From: Prosthecobacter gellanilyticus
GTDB taxonomy: Bacteria; Verrucomicrobiota; Verrucomicrobiia; Verrucomicrobiales; Verrucomicrobiaceae
Reading direction: 5' to 3'
Assembly: GCF_007992435.1 (NCBI RefSeq)
Contig: NZ_BKAG01000062.1
Coordinates: 1-34,994, forward strand
DNA: 34,994 bases
In this document: one piece after another, positions 13,723-20,864 of the stretch
How the letters are laid out: every line of letters begins with the position of its first letter
Numbering within the stretch: position 1 is the stretch's first letter
Notes under the pieces: generated by a model
What the model saw: the letters and a program-made list of their open reading frames with translations, nothing else
What the model was told of the DNA's origin: nothing
Databases searched by the model: none
Translations under genes and position numbers: made by a program

Positions 13723-14861
13723 GGTTGAGGAGGTTGGATGGTGAGCTGGACGATCGCCTCCAGGGCACGGCTTTGCTGCACGGAGGTCATAGTGAGGAAT
13801 CGATCACGCTGGCTGCCCTTGCCGCCTCTGGCGGGCGTGAAGCGCGTGAAGCCGTCATCGAGCACCTTCACGCGTCCTGGTTGCGAGAGGCCGAAGAAGC
13901 CGCGCTCTGGATACACGGCGTAGAGCACGCTGCTCTCGTCCCAGCACGGCCGGTCATGATTGGGGCCGCTGTGCAGCAGATAAGATTCGCGGACGATGTG
14001 GTGCGGCAGGTAGCCAAAGTCACGCGCGATGCTCTGGCGCGGATAGGGCAGCGCCTCGCCGATCTCATAACCGCTCCAGATGATGGGCACTTCCTCCGGC
14101 CACTCATTAGCCACGGTCTGCATGAAACCGATGCCATTGGTCACATTCGCCTCGAGGTGGTAGTTCGTGCCGCTGCAGAAGGCAAAGGCCCCTGCCATGA
14201 TGGAGAGCAGTTTTACTTTTTTCTTCACCAGATCCACACCGCCTGGAGACTTGAGCAGGTTCGCCATGTTGGAGGCAATGCCGACGCTGATGATGGTCAC
14301 GCTGTGATCAGGCTGCTTTTCCAAGAGCTCGCGAAGCAGCTCCACCGCCTCACGCGCATCCTCATTGCGATTCAAGTCATGCGGATAGTCCGGCGAATCC
14401 GCCAGCTTCAGATAGCTGCTGGGGCGCTTCTGCGATTTCGGATCACGTGTGACCCCGATGGGCAGATCCGGCCTGCCATAAACCGTGTTCTGCGCATCCA
14501 CAAAACTCGCCGTGAGCGGATTGTCCTTCGAGATGGTGACCCCTAGGAACTCACAAGCCCCACGATCCGCGAGACTGTGGCACATGGTCAGTGCGAGCAC
14601 GTCATCCACATCACCCGTGATGTCCGTGTCAAAGATGATCCTGGGCTTCTCGGCCAGGAGCGGAGAGCTAAGGGCGAAGAGGCAAAGCAGGAATAAGCGC
14701 ATCATATGGTAGGGCATAGGGAAGGCGCGGCAGCGTTCTGGAGTGCTCCAGTCCTCTGGATCTTTGCGCAAGCCAGGAGACGCTCGAAAGCGCCGGAGGA
14801 CCGGCGCACTCCAGGACGCCAGCGCGAAACTCAAAATCGCCGGTTTCATGATCATGTTCAT
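13719..14861 (-). CDS. Secreted nucleoside hydrolase (copy 2) with repeat-derived N-terminal extension
   Basis: This is a nucleoside hydrolase with FDTDITGDVDDVLAL, SIMAGAF and IIWSGYEIG. Two starts are possible. ATG 14861 overlaps the permease stop (ATGA) and has GGAGGAGG just upstream, giving 380 aa. ATG 14705 starts right at a normal signal peptide (MMRLFLLCLFALSSPLLAE), giving 328 aa. The 52 extra residues read as a broken signal sequence (MKPAILSFALAS) followed by an Arg/Pro-rich stretch encoded by a palindromic repeat at 14733-14819. The likely history is a repeat inserted just after the old start, with the frame kept open. Which start yields exported enzyme is not clear. The gene lies between the permease gene and the copy 1 gene in one operon. 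Confidence 0.88.
   Translation of the reverse strand: MNMIMKPAILSFALASWSAPVLRRFRASPGLRKDPEDWSTPERCRAFPMPYHMMRLFLLCLFALSSPLLAEKPRIIFDTDITGDVDDVLALTMCHSLADRGACEFLGVTISKDNPLTASFVDAQNTVYGRPDLPIGVTRDPKSQKRPSSYLKLADSPDYPHDLNRNEDAREAVELLRELLEKQPDHSVTIISVGIASNMANLLKSPGGVDLVKKKVKLLSIMAGAFAFCSGTNYHLEANVTNGIGFMQTVANEWPEEVPIIWSGYEIGEALPYPRQSIARDFGYLPHHIVRESYLLHSGPNHDRPCWDESSVLYAVYPERGFFGLSQPGRVKVLDDGFTRFTPARGGKGSQRDRFLTMTSVQQSRALEAIVQLTIQPPQP
14733..14819. repeat. Palindromic repeat element in the leader of a nucleoside hydrolase gene
   Basis: Outer arms of 14 nt (14733-14746 and 14806-14819) pair at 13 of 14 positions. Inside are a 7-bp hairpin GCGCCGG-AGGA-CCGGCGC (14790-14807) and a 6-bp palindrome CTGGAG-TG-CTCCAG (14738-14751). 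The nested symmetry and sharp break in protein character suggest a mobile REP- or MITE-like element of about 90-110 bp. No second full copy is in this window. Confidence 0.65.
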
Positions 14862-15781
14862 TTCCTCCTCCAGGTGTCCGCCAGCACTGCAGCGACGATC
14901 ACGGCACCTGTCACAACTCGCTTCATCGGCTCGCTGGCGCCGATCTGGACAAGGCCGGCCTCAAGGGTGGCAATGATGAGCACGCCCATGAAGCTTTTCA
15001 CGACGCTGCCACGGCCGCCCATGAGGCTGGTGCCACCGACCACCACGGCGGCGATGGCGCTGAGTTCGAAACCTACGCCCGCATTCGGATCTGCGCTGCC
15101 GAGACGAGAGCAGTTGAAGACGGCGGCAAGCCCGGTCAGTGCCCCTAACAAAGCATGCGCTAGAATGCGCGGACGATCCACCTGCACGCCGGAGATGAGC
15201 GCGGCCTCGCGATTGGCGCCAATCGCAATCCAATGCCTGCCCACGGCCATGTGCGAGAGCACCACCTGTCCGAGGATCACGATGATCACACTGATCACAA
15301 AGGCGGGCGAGATGACGAGACCGGAGAAAGGGGCTCCGAGGGACTCGATGCTGACACCAATGTATTTCGTTTGGGAGTTGGTCGTGAGAAAGGCTAGGCC
15401 TCGGGCAATCTCGAGCATGCCCAGCGATACGATGAATGAAGGCAGCCTTAGTTTCACACTCACCGCGCCCGTTGTGCCGCCGATCAAAGATCCCAGCGCG
15501 ATGCTGGCCAGCAAAGCAAGCGCCAGCCCCCACTGCCAGTCTGCCATCATCACACCCACGGCGGCACCGCAGAAACCGAGCAGCGAACCCACGGATAGAT
15601 CAATGCCTCCCGTGATCATCACTAGCGTCATGCCTGTGGCCACCAGCGCGAGCGCCGGGATGCGGTTCGCCACGGAGCCGAGTGTGCCGATGCCGAAGAA
15701 GCTCTCCCGCAGCACGCCAAACAGAACGATCATCGCTGCGAGGACGGCGAGGAGGATAAGAAAATCGGCGAAGCGGCGCAT
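14858..15781 (-). CDS. RbsC-like sugar ABC transporter permease
   Basis: This 307-aa inner-membrane permease belongs to the ribose/xylose/arabinose branch of ABC importers (BPD_transp_2 family). It has about eight to ten hydrophobic segments and the RbsC signature GGIDLSVGSLLGFCGA, plus SDPNAGVGFELSAIAAVVVGGTSLMGGRG near the C-terminus. It lies between the binding-protein gene (with one small gene in between) and the nucleoside hydrolase gene, and overlaps the latter by four bases. Context makes ribose or nucleoside the likely cargo. The ATP-binding RbsA-type subunit needed for transport is not encoded anywhere in the window. Confidence 0.92.
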   Translation of the reverse strand: MRRFADFLILLAVLAAMIVLFGVLRESFFGIGTLGSVANRIPALALVATGMTLVMITGGIDLSVGSLLGFCGAAVGVMMADWQWGLALALLASIALGSLIGGTTGAVSVKLRLPSFIVSLGMLEIARGLAFLTTNSQTKYIGVSIESLGAPFSGLVISPAFVISVIIVILGQVVLSHMAVGRHWIAIGANREAALISGVQVDRPRILAHALLGALTGLAAVFNCSRLGSADPNAGVGFELSAIAAVVVGGTSLMGGRGSVVKSFMGVLIIATLEAGLVQIGASEPMKRVVTGAVIVAAVLADTWRRK

Positions 15782-15796
15782 GAGAGGATAAAAAAG

Positions 15797-16036
15797 TCAC
15801 TTTTCTGCGGCAAACCAGCAACCCCACAAGCCAGAAAGTACGAAGACACAAACCGTAAACCCAATGCCCAAGATGCTCTCGGTATCAGTCGACTCGCCCG
15901 GAGTTGAATCAGGTAGGAAGGGTCCCATCACCGCGAGGGCAAAGGCCACAACAATACTGATCAAAAAGCCATACAACACACTAGTCCCCGGGCGCTCGCG
16001 ATACCCTTTGGAGATTCGTTGGAAGGCTTTCTGCAT
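15797..16036 (-). CDS. Small two-helix membrane protein in the ribose transport operon
   Basis: I do not recognise this 79-aa protein. It has a basic N-terminal tail (QKAFQRISKGYRERP), two hydrophobic helices (about 19-41 and 54-76) and a short acidic periplasmic or cytosolic loop (PDSTPGESTDTES). It lies 10 bp after the binding-protein gene and 15 bp before the permease gene on the same strand, so it is co-transcribed. No good ribosome-binding site is visible, which lowers confidence. It occupies the slot where the ATPase gene is usual in rbs operons, but it has no Walker motif. Confidence 0.6.
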   Translation of the reverse strand: MQKAFQRISKGYRERPGTSVLYGFLISIVVAFALAVMGPFLPDSTPGESTDTESILGIGFTVCVFVLSGLWGCWFAAEK

Positions 16037-16046
16037 GGGTCAAAGA

Positions 16047-16976
16047 TCACTTCGTTACCACATCCACCGGCGTCTGTAGATCGGCTGGTGTCGTCTTCTC
16101 CTTGATCACCTTCAGCGCAGCTTCGATGCCGAAGACGGCAAGTTGGTCACCATGCTGGTCGGCGGTGGCGAGGACACGGCCTTCGGCGAGGAGAGGCTTG
16201 AGGGCCGCGATGTTGTCGAAGCCGACGATCTGGATCTGTCCTGACTTGCCAGCGGACTGCACTGCGGCAGCGGCGCCGAGGGCCATGTTGTCATTGGCAC
16301 AGAGGAGAGCCTTCACATTTGGATTCGCGGCCAGGATGCCACTTGCGACAGTGTTGGCCTTTTCCATCTCCCACTGGCCGCTTTGCGTGCTCACGATCTT
16401 CATGCCGGCGGCACTCATGGCGTCTTCAAAACCGGCGCGACGCTGCTGGCCGTTGAAGGCCGTTGTCACGCCTTCGATGATGGCCACTTCATCACCTGAC
16501 TGCAGCTTTTTGGCAAGCACCTCACCCACGGCCTTGGCTCCGGCGCGGTTGTCTGGACCCACAAACGGGACGGACAGTCCCGCCTGCTTCAGTGTGTCGG
16601 CATCTAGTTTGTTATCGATATTCACCACCAGCACACCCGCTTCTTTCGCGCGCTTCAGCACGGTGACGAGAGCCTTGGAGTCCGCTGGAGCGATGACAAT
16701 GGCCTGCACACCTTGCGATACCATTTGTTCGACCAAACCGACCTGCTCGGCGAGATCGGTCTCGTTCTTGATGCCGTTCACCACGAGTTCGTAATCCGCC
16801 ACGTAAGCTGCCTGATGCTTCTTCGCGCCTTCGGCCATGGTCTGGAAAAATTCATTCGCCAGGGACTTCATCACGAGGGCGACCTTGGGCTTGCCTGAGG
16901 TCGCGGAAGATTCAGCTGCAGGCTTGCACGAAACCAGGGCAAGAGTGGCGAGGAGGAGAGTGAAGAGTGGCTTCAT
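16047..16976 (-). CDS. Sugar ABC transporter substrate-binding lipoprotein (ribose type)
   Basis: This is a 309-aa periplasmic binding protein of the RbsB/Peripla_BP_4 family. The first 17 residues are a lipoprotein signal with lipobox LVSC (Cys17). Two-lobe landmarks follow: VALVMKSLANEFF, QAIVIAPADSKAL, VVNIDNKLD, FVGPDNRAGAKA, GFDNIAALKPLLAEGRVLATADQ. The D-N-R and D-Q positions are typical sugar contacts. ATG 16976 is chosen because the signal peptide begins there; the frame continues upstream to 17012, but that would add a polar stretch before the signal. It would capture ribose or nucleosides and deliver them to the permease encoded downstream. A LacI-type operator lies 16-37 bp upstream. 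Confidence 0.92.
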   Translation of the reverse strand: MKPLFTLLLATLALVSCKPAAESSATSGKPKVALVMKSLANEFFQTMAEGAKKHQAAYVADYELVVNGIKNETDLAEQVGLVEQMVSQGVQAIVIAPADSKALVTVLKRAKEAGVLVVNIDNKLDADTLKQAGLSVPFVGPDNRAGAKAVGEVLAKKLQSGDEVAIIEGVTTAFNGQQRRAGFEDAMSAAGMKIVSTQSGQWEMEKANTVASGILAANPNVKALLCANDNMALGAAAAVQSAGKSGQIQIVGFDNIAALKPLLAEGRVLATADQHGDQLAVFGIEAALKVIKEKTTPADLQTPVDVVTK

Positions 16977-16991
16977 GGTTGAAGTGGCAGG

Positions 16992-17013
16992 TTTGCGCAA
17001 ACGATTGTGCAAA
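16992..17013 (-). promoter_or_regulatory. LacI-family operator before the binding-protein gene
   Basis: An imperfect 22-bp palindrome, 18 of 22 positions symmetric, is centred on a CG step at 17002/17003 with core AAACGATT and outer arms TTTGC / GCAAA. This is the classic form of LacI/RbsR-type operators. It lies between the LacI-type gene and the ribose-binding gene and overlaps the candidate -10 box. Confidence 0.7.
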
Positions 17014-17031
17014 GGATGTTCTTTCGGTCAA
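17004..17031 (-). promoter_or_regulatory. Candidate sigma-70 promoter of the ribose/nucleoside operon
   Basis: On the - strand, TTGACC (17031-17026) and CACAAT (17009-17004) are spaced by 16 bp. The -10 lies inside the LacI-type operator, so repressor binding would block it. The -35 overlaps the regulator's stop codon. Confidence 0.5.
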
Positions 17032-18047
17032 TCTTTCTTCCAGGCGGCCACGGACCCGCGCTGAATGAGGCGGACCGGAAGCACGATGGGAGCGGTCTTG
17101 GACTTTCGCGCAGCTGGTTTGATCTGCGCCAGCAGGCTGTCCACCGCCGCCGTTCCCATGTCTTCCACGGGTTGGGCAATGGTGGTGAGTGAGGGTGAGA
17201 GGAGCGAAGCCCAGGGCTGCTCATCAAAGGCGATCAGGGAAAGGTCCGCAGGAATGGTGAGCTGTGCCTCACGCACTGCTTCGAGGGCGCCGAGGGCGAG
17301 CAGATTGCTCAAGGCGAGAATGGCCGTGGGACGTGGCTGCGCACAAAGAAGTCGCTGGGTGTGATCTCGAGCGATGGCCTGCGAGTGCTCGCCACCGGCG
17401 AGGAGATCACTCCGAAAACGAATCCCCGCCTCGGTGAGTCCCGCACGATAACCGCGCACTCGCTCGGCGATGACCGAGCTGTCTTCCTTGCCCTGAAGGC
17501 AGGCGATGCGCCGGTGCCCAAGCTTCACCAGATACCGCACCGCATCACGAGCACCGGAGAAGTTGTCTGAGACCACGCTCGCTGCCTGCAACGAAGCAAA
17601 CACACGGTCCACCTGAGTGAGCGGCAGTTTCGAGGTCGTGAGCACTTCCAAATGCGCGGATTCGCCACCGACCGGGGCGAGGATGAGGCCGTCAATGCGA
17701 CGATCCACAAGCATGCGCACGCACTCCGCCTCCACCTCCACGGATTCCTGCGAATCTGCCAGCAGCACGGTGTAACCCTGGGCGCGTGCGCGGCGCTCCA
17801 CGGCACGCGCCAGAGAAGCAAAGAAGGGATTGGAGATATCAGGAATCAGCAACCCCAATGTGCGCGAACTCTGCAGGCGCAGGCTTCGGGCCAGCTCGTC
17901 TGGCCGCGCGCTCATTGCCGCAGCTTCATCCAGGATACGCTTCTGCGTTGCCTTCGCGATGCGAAACTCATCTCCACGACCTGCGAGCACACGCGAGACC
18001 GTGCTGGCTGAGATGCCGAGGTGCTGGGCGAGCGCTTTGAGGTTCAT
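17028..18047 (-). CDS. LacI-family transcriptional regulator
   Basis: This is a 339-aa repressor. An N-terminal LacI helix-turn-helix (LKALAQHLGISASTVSRVLAG, residues 3-23) and hinge helix (ARPDELARSLR) precede a periplasmic-binding-protein-like sensor domain (LGLLIPDISNPFFASLARAVE ... LIAFDEQPWASLLSPSLTTIAQP). ATG 18047 is the true start because the HTH begins at once; an upstream extension to 18263 reads through a divergent gene. It precedes the ribose/nucleoside operon on the same strand and is divergent from the sulfatase gene with 69 bp between. The CG-centred palindrome downstream suits a LacI member as its own target. Ribose or a nucleoside is the inferred effector. Confidence 0.93.
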   Translation of the reverse strand: MNLKALAQHLGISASTVSRVLAGRGDEFRIAKATQKRILDEAAAMSARPDELARSLRLQSSRTLGLLIPDISNPFFASLARAVERRARAQGYTVLLADSQESVEVEAECVRMLVDRRIDGLILAPVGGESAHLEVLTTSKLPLTQVDRVFASLQAASVVSDNFSGARDAVRYLVKLGHRRIACLQGKEDSSVIAERVRGYRAGLTEAGIRFRSDLLAGGEHSQAIARDHTQRLLCAQPRPTAILALSNLLALGALEAVREAQLTIPADLSLIAFDEQPWASLLSPSLTTIAQPVEDMGTAAVDSLLAQIKPAARKSKTAPIVLPVRLIQRGSVAAWKKD

Positions 18048-18116
18048 TTCGAATTTCGAGCCGTTATTTTGGCACAGATTGCCGAAGAAACGGGAAGAGA
18101 GCAACGTCACCGCACC

Positions 18117-19382
18117 ATGAATCCTATGCTGAGACTTCTGATTCTCCTTTTCGCCACCTTTCATGCCCATGCCGCGCCGGTGAATGTGATCCTCATCAAC
18201 TGCGATGACCTCGGCTACGGTGATCTCGGCTGTTATGGCGCGAAGGACATCCGCACACCGCATCTGGACCGCATGGCCGCGGAGGGCACACGCTTCACGG
18301 ACTTCTCGGTGACCTCAGCACTGTGCACTCCCTCACGTGCAGCTTTGATGACCGGCAAGTATCCAGGTCGCGTTGGACTCGCCACAGGTGTGCTGAGACC
18401 CGATGCACAAACAGGACTCGCGAACAGCGAGACGACACTCGCCGAGGTCTTCAAGAAAGCAGGTCATGCCACGGGCTGCATCGGCAAATGGCATCTCGGT
18501 TTCGTGAAGGGCATGCGGCCGATGGATCAAGGCTTCGACAGCTACTACGGCGTGCTGCATAACCTCGACAAATTCGAGACCGTGGTTTTTGAAAAGGAAG
18601 GTGGCATGCCTGTGCTGCGTGGTGATGTGGTAGAGAAACGACCTGCTGTGCCTGCCGAGATGACCGGACTCTACACTGCCGAGGCGCTGAAGTTCATCGA
18701 GCAGCATCACGAGCATCCCTTCTTCCTCTATCTCGGTCACGCGATGCCGCACATTCCCTTCGACGCCTCGCCGAAGTTCAAAGGCAAATCCGAGCGTGGT
18801 CTTTATGGTGATGCCGTGGAAGAGATCGATGACAGCACTGGGCAAATCTTGGACAAGCTGCGCTCTTTGAATCTCGCCGAGAAAACGCTCGTCATCTTCA
18901 CCAGCGACAATGGCCCCGAGCGCAAGACACCTGGCAGTGCCGCGCCTCTGAGCGGCAGCAAGCACACCGTGTATGAAGGTGGTCTGCGTGTGCCCTGCAT
19001 CGCCTGGTATCCTGGCAAGGTTCCAGCCACCCGAGTCTGCGATGAGATGCTCAGCACCCTGGATCTGCTGCCCACGTTTGCGCATCTTGTGGATACTTCG
19101 GCGCCCACAAACCTCGACGGGCTTGACCAGCTTGATCTCTTCCTGGACCCGAAAGCAAAATCCCGCCGCACCACGCTCTTCTCACTCTACGGCCTCAATC
19201 AACGCCGCCTCGAGTCCATGCGCGAAGGCCGCTGGAAGCTGCATGTGACTCCGACGACACAGCTCTTCGATCTTCAAACGGATCTCGGCGAAACCAAGGA
19301 TGTGTCAGCGCAGCATCCGGAGATCGTGCAAAAGCTCATCGAGAAGGCACTCAGCATCCGCAAAGATACTTTGGGCGAATGA
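18117..19382 (+). CDS. Secreted sulfatase (type I, formylglycine-dependent)
   Basis: This 421-aa arylsulfatase-family enzyme hydrolyses sulfate esters. A signal peptide (to about AHA-A, residue 19) is followed by metal ligands Asp30-Asp31 (NCDDLGYGDLGCYG). The maturation motif CTPSR at 70-74 has Cys70 converted to formylglycine by a separate enzyme not seen here. Later blocks are GKWHLG and FTSDNGPE. Starts at 18117 or 18126 both keep the signal peptide. The substrate is not readable, but marine or plant sulfated glycans are usual for PVC sulfatases. It is divergent from the LacI-type regulator gene and convergent with miaB (9 bp apart). Confidence 0.93.
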   Translation: MNPMLRLLILLFATFHAHAAPVNVILINCDDLGYGDLGCYGAKDIRTPHLDRMAAEGTRFTDFSVTSALCTPSRAALMTGKYPGRVGLATGVLRPDAQTGLANSETTLAEVFKKAGHATGCIGKWHLGFVKGMRPMDQGFDSYYGVLHNLDKFETVVFEKEGGMPVLRGDVVEKRPAVPAEMTGLYTAEALKFIEQHHEHPFFLYLGHAMPHIPFDASPKFKGKSERGLYGDAVEEIDDSTGQILDKLRSLNLAEKTLVIFTSDNGPERKTPGSAAPLSGSKHTVYEGGLRVPCIAWYPGKVPATRVCDEMLSTLDLLPTFAHLVDTSAPTNLDGLDQLDLFLDPKAKSRRTTLFSLYGLNQRRLESMREGRWKLHVTPTTQLFDLQTDLGETKDVSAQHPEIVQKLIEKALSIRKDTLGE

Positions 19383-19391
19383 CGCCAAGGC

Positions 19392-20747
19392 TCAAGTCAG
19401 CACCGGATCTCCAAACAGCGTAAAGTTTGCCCAGTGGGTGATGTTCACGTCAAAGATCTCGCCGATGTGGCGATCTGGGTTGCCTTCGAAGACGACGATG
19501 CGGTTCGTGCGCGTGCGGCCCGTGAGGCGGGCTTCATTGGTCTTGCTCGGGCCCTCGCAGAGGATCTCGACTCGCTGGCCAATGAGCTCTTCATAGCGCG
19601 GATAGGCGTGCGCATTCACCAGCGCTAGGAGGTCCTGGTTGCGGCGCTCTTTCTCTTGCTCGCTGACCTGGATCTCGTCCGGCATCTCGGCGGCGGGTGT
19701 GCCACGGCGCTTGGAATAACGAAAAACGTAGGCGTTGTCGAACTTGATGCGGTCAAACATATCCCACGTCTCGAGGTAGTGCTTCTCGGTCTCGCCGGGG
19801 AAGCCGACGATGACGTCCGTGGTCACAGCAATGCCTGGACGTGCTGCACGGATGCGCTCCACGAGATCCATGAACTTCGCCGATGAATACGGGCGATGCA
19901 TTTTCTTCAGGATCTCATCACTGCCGCTCTGCACGGGCAGATGCACATGCTCCGCGAGCTTTGGCAGATAGGTGAAGGCCTCGATGAGATCCTTTTTGTA
20001 ACCGATGGGATGCGGGCTGGTGAAGCGGATGCGCTGGATGCCGGGAATCTCATGCACAGCCTCGAGCAACTGTACGAAAGGGCTCTTGCCGTTCACCGCA
20101 GGGAATTCGTGACGGCCATACAGGTTCACGATCTGGCCGAGAAGAGTGACTTCCTTCACACCTTGATCCGCGAGACGGCGCACCTCTTCCACGATGTCTG
20201 CGATCGGACGACCGCGCTCGCCACCGCGTGTATAGGGCACGATGCAGAAGGTGCACTTCATGTTGCAACCCTGCATGATGCTCACAAAGGCCGCGCCTTG
20301 CCTCTCCTTCAGCGTGTGATCACGGATGGTGTTCTGGCTGGCTTCCTCCTCATCGATATCCACGATGGAAAAGCGCTCCTCATCCATCTGGCGCTGCTCC
20401 TTGGCGCGGATGATCTCATCCACATACTCCACCACGCGGTGGTACTTCTGCGTGCCGACCACGAGATCCACCTTCACCTTGTCCACCAGCTCGGAGCCAC
20501 GGCTTTGCGCCATGCAGCCCATGAAGCCCGTCACCAGAGGGATGCGGCGGCGGCGCACCATGCCCATTTTGCCCACGGCTTTTTGCTCCGCCTGGTCGCG
20601 CACAGAGCAGGTGTTGATCAGCACCACGTCAGCGTCCTCGTCGGTGGACGTCATGGTGTAGCCGCGGTCGACAAACATCTGGGACACCTGCTCGGTGTCT
20701 CGCTCGTTCATCTGGCAGCCGTAGGTCTTGATGTAAACTCGGGGCAT
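19392..20747 (-). CDS. miaB: tRNA-2-methylthio-N6-dimethylallyladenosine synthase MiaB
   Basis: This 451-aa radical-SAM methylthiotransferase modifies A37 of tRNAs. The N-terminal UPF0004 domain has Cys11 (KTYGCQMNERD), Cys47 and Cys78 binding one Fe-S cluster. The radical-SAM motif is CNMKCTFC (Cys161, Cys165, Cys168). A TRAM RNA-binding domain occupies the last 70 residues. ATG 20747 is preferred; the longer open frame to 20786 would need a TTG and adds non-conserved residues. A promoter lies only 12 bp upstream of this ATG, so the message may be leaderless, in keeping with the absence of a Shine-Dalgarno sequence. Confidence 0.95.
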   Translation of the reverse strand: MPRVYIKTYGCQMNERDTEQVSQMFVDRGYTMTSTDEDADVVLINTCSVRDQAEQKAVGKMGMVRRRRIPLVTGFMGCMAQSRGSELVDKVKVDLVVGTQKYHRVVEYVDEIIRAKEQRQMDEERFSIVDIDEEEASQNTIRDHTLKERQGAAFVSIMQGCNMKCTFCIVPYTRGGERGRPIADIVEEVRRLADQGVKEVTLLGQIVNLYGRHEFPAVNGKSPFVQLLEAVHEIPGIQRIRFTSPHPIGYKKDLIEAFTYLPKLAEHVHLPVQSGSDEILKKMHRPYSSAKFMDLVERIRAARPGIAVTTDVIVGFPGETEKHYLETWDMFDRIKFDNAYVFRYSKRRGTPAAEMPDEIQVSEQEKERRNQDLLALVNAHAYPRYEELIGQRVEILCEGPSKTNEARLTGRTRTNRIVVFEGNPDRHIGEIFDVNITHWANFTLFGDPVLT

Positions 20748-20758
20748 GGAGGGGAAGG

Positions 20759-20786
20759 ATTGTATCCATTTCCGGGGAAATGACAA
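20759..20786 (-). promoter_or_regulatory. miaB promoter with palindromic spacer
   Basis: On the - strand, TTGTCA (20786-20781) and TACAAT (20764-20759) are 16 bp apart, each matching 5 of 6 consensus bases. The expected transcription start falls about 5 nt before the miaB ATG. The spacer holds a palindrome CATTTCC-GG-GGAAATG (20767-20782) that could be a regulator site. Confidence 0.6.
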
Positions 20787-20864
20787 CCTGCGCGGTGTCC
20801 CGGGGCGATTTGCGTCTGGTCAAAACCGCTCCTCGTGGCTAACTTACGCCCGCAAATCTCCCTC

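Noticed and set aside
14706..15791. A 361-codon + strand frame opposite the permease gene
   Set aside because: Its Thr/Ser/Pro/Ala-rich translation is typical of an antisense frame; the permease has the RbsC signature.
18048..18116. LacI operator in the gap between the regulator and sulfatase genes
   Set aside because: Only short inverted repeats are visible and none has the CG-centred form found at 16992-17013.
19896..20783. A 295-codon + strand frame opposite miaB
   Set aside because: His-rich, Leu-rich antisense translation; miaB has all cluster cysteines.
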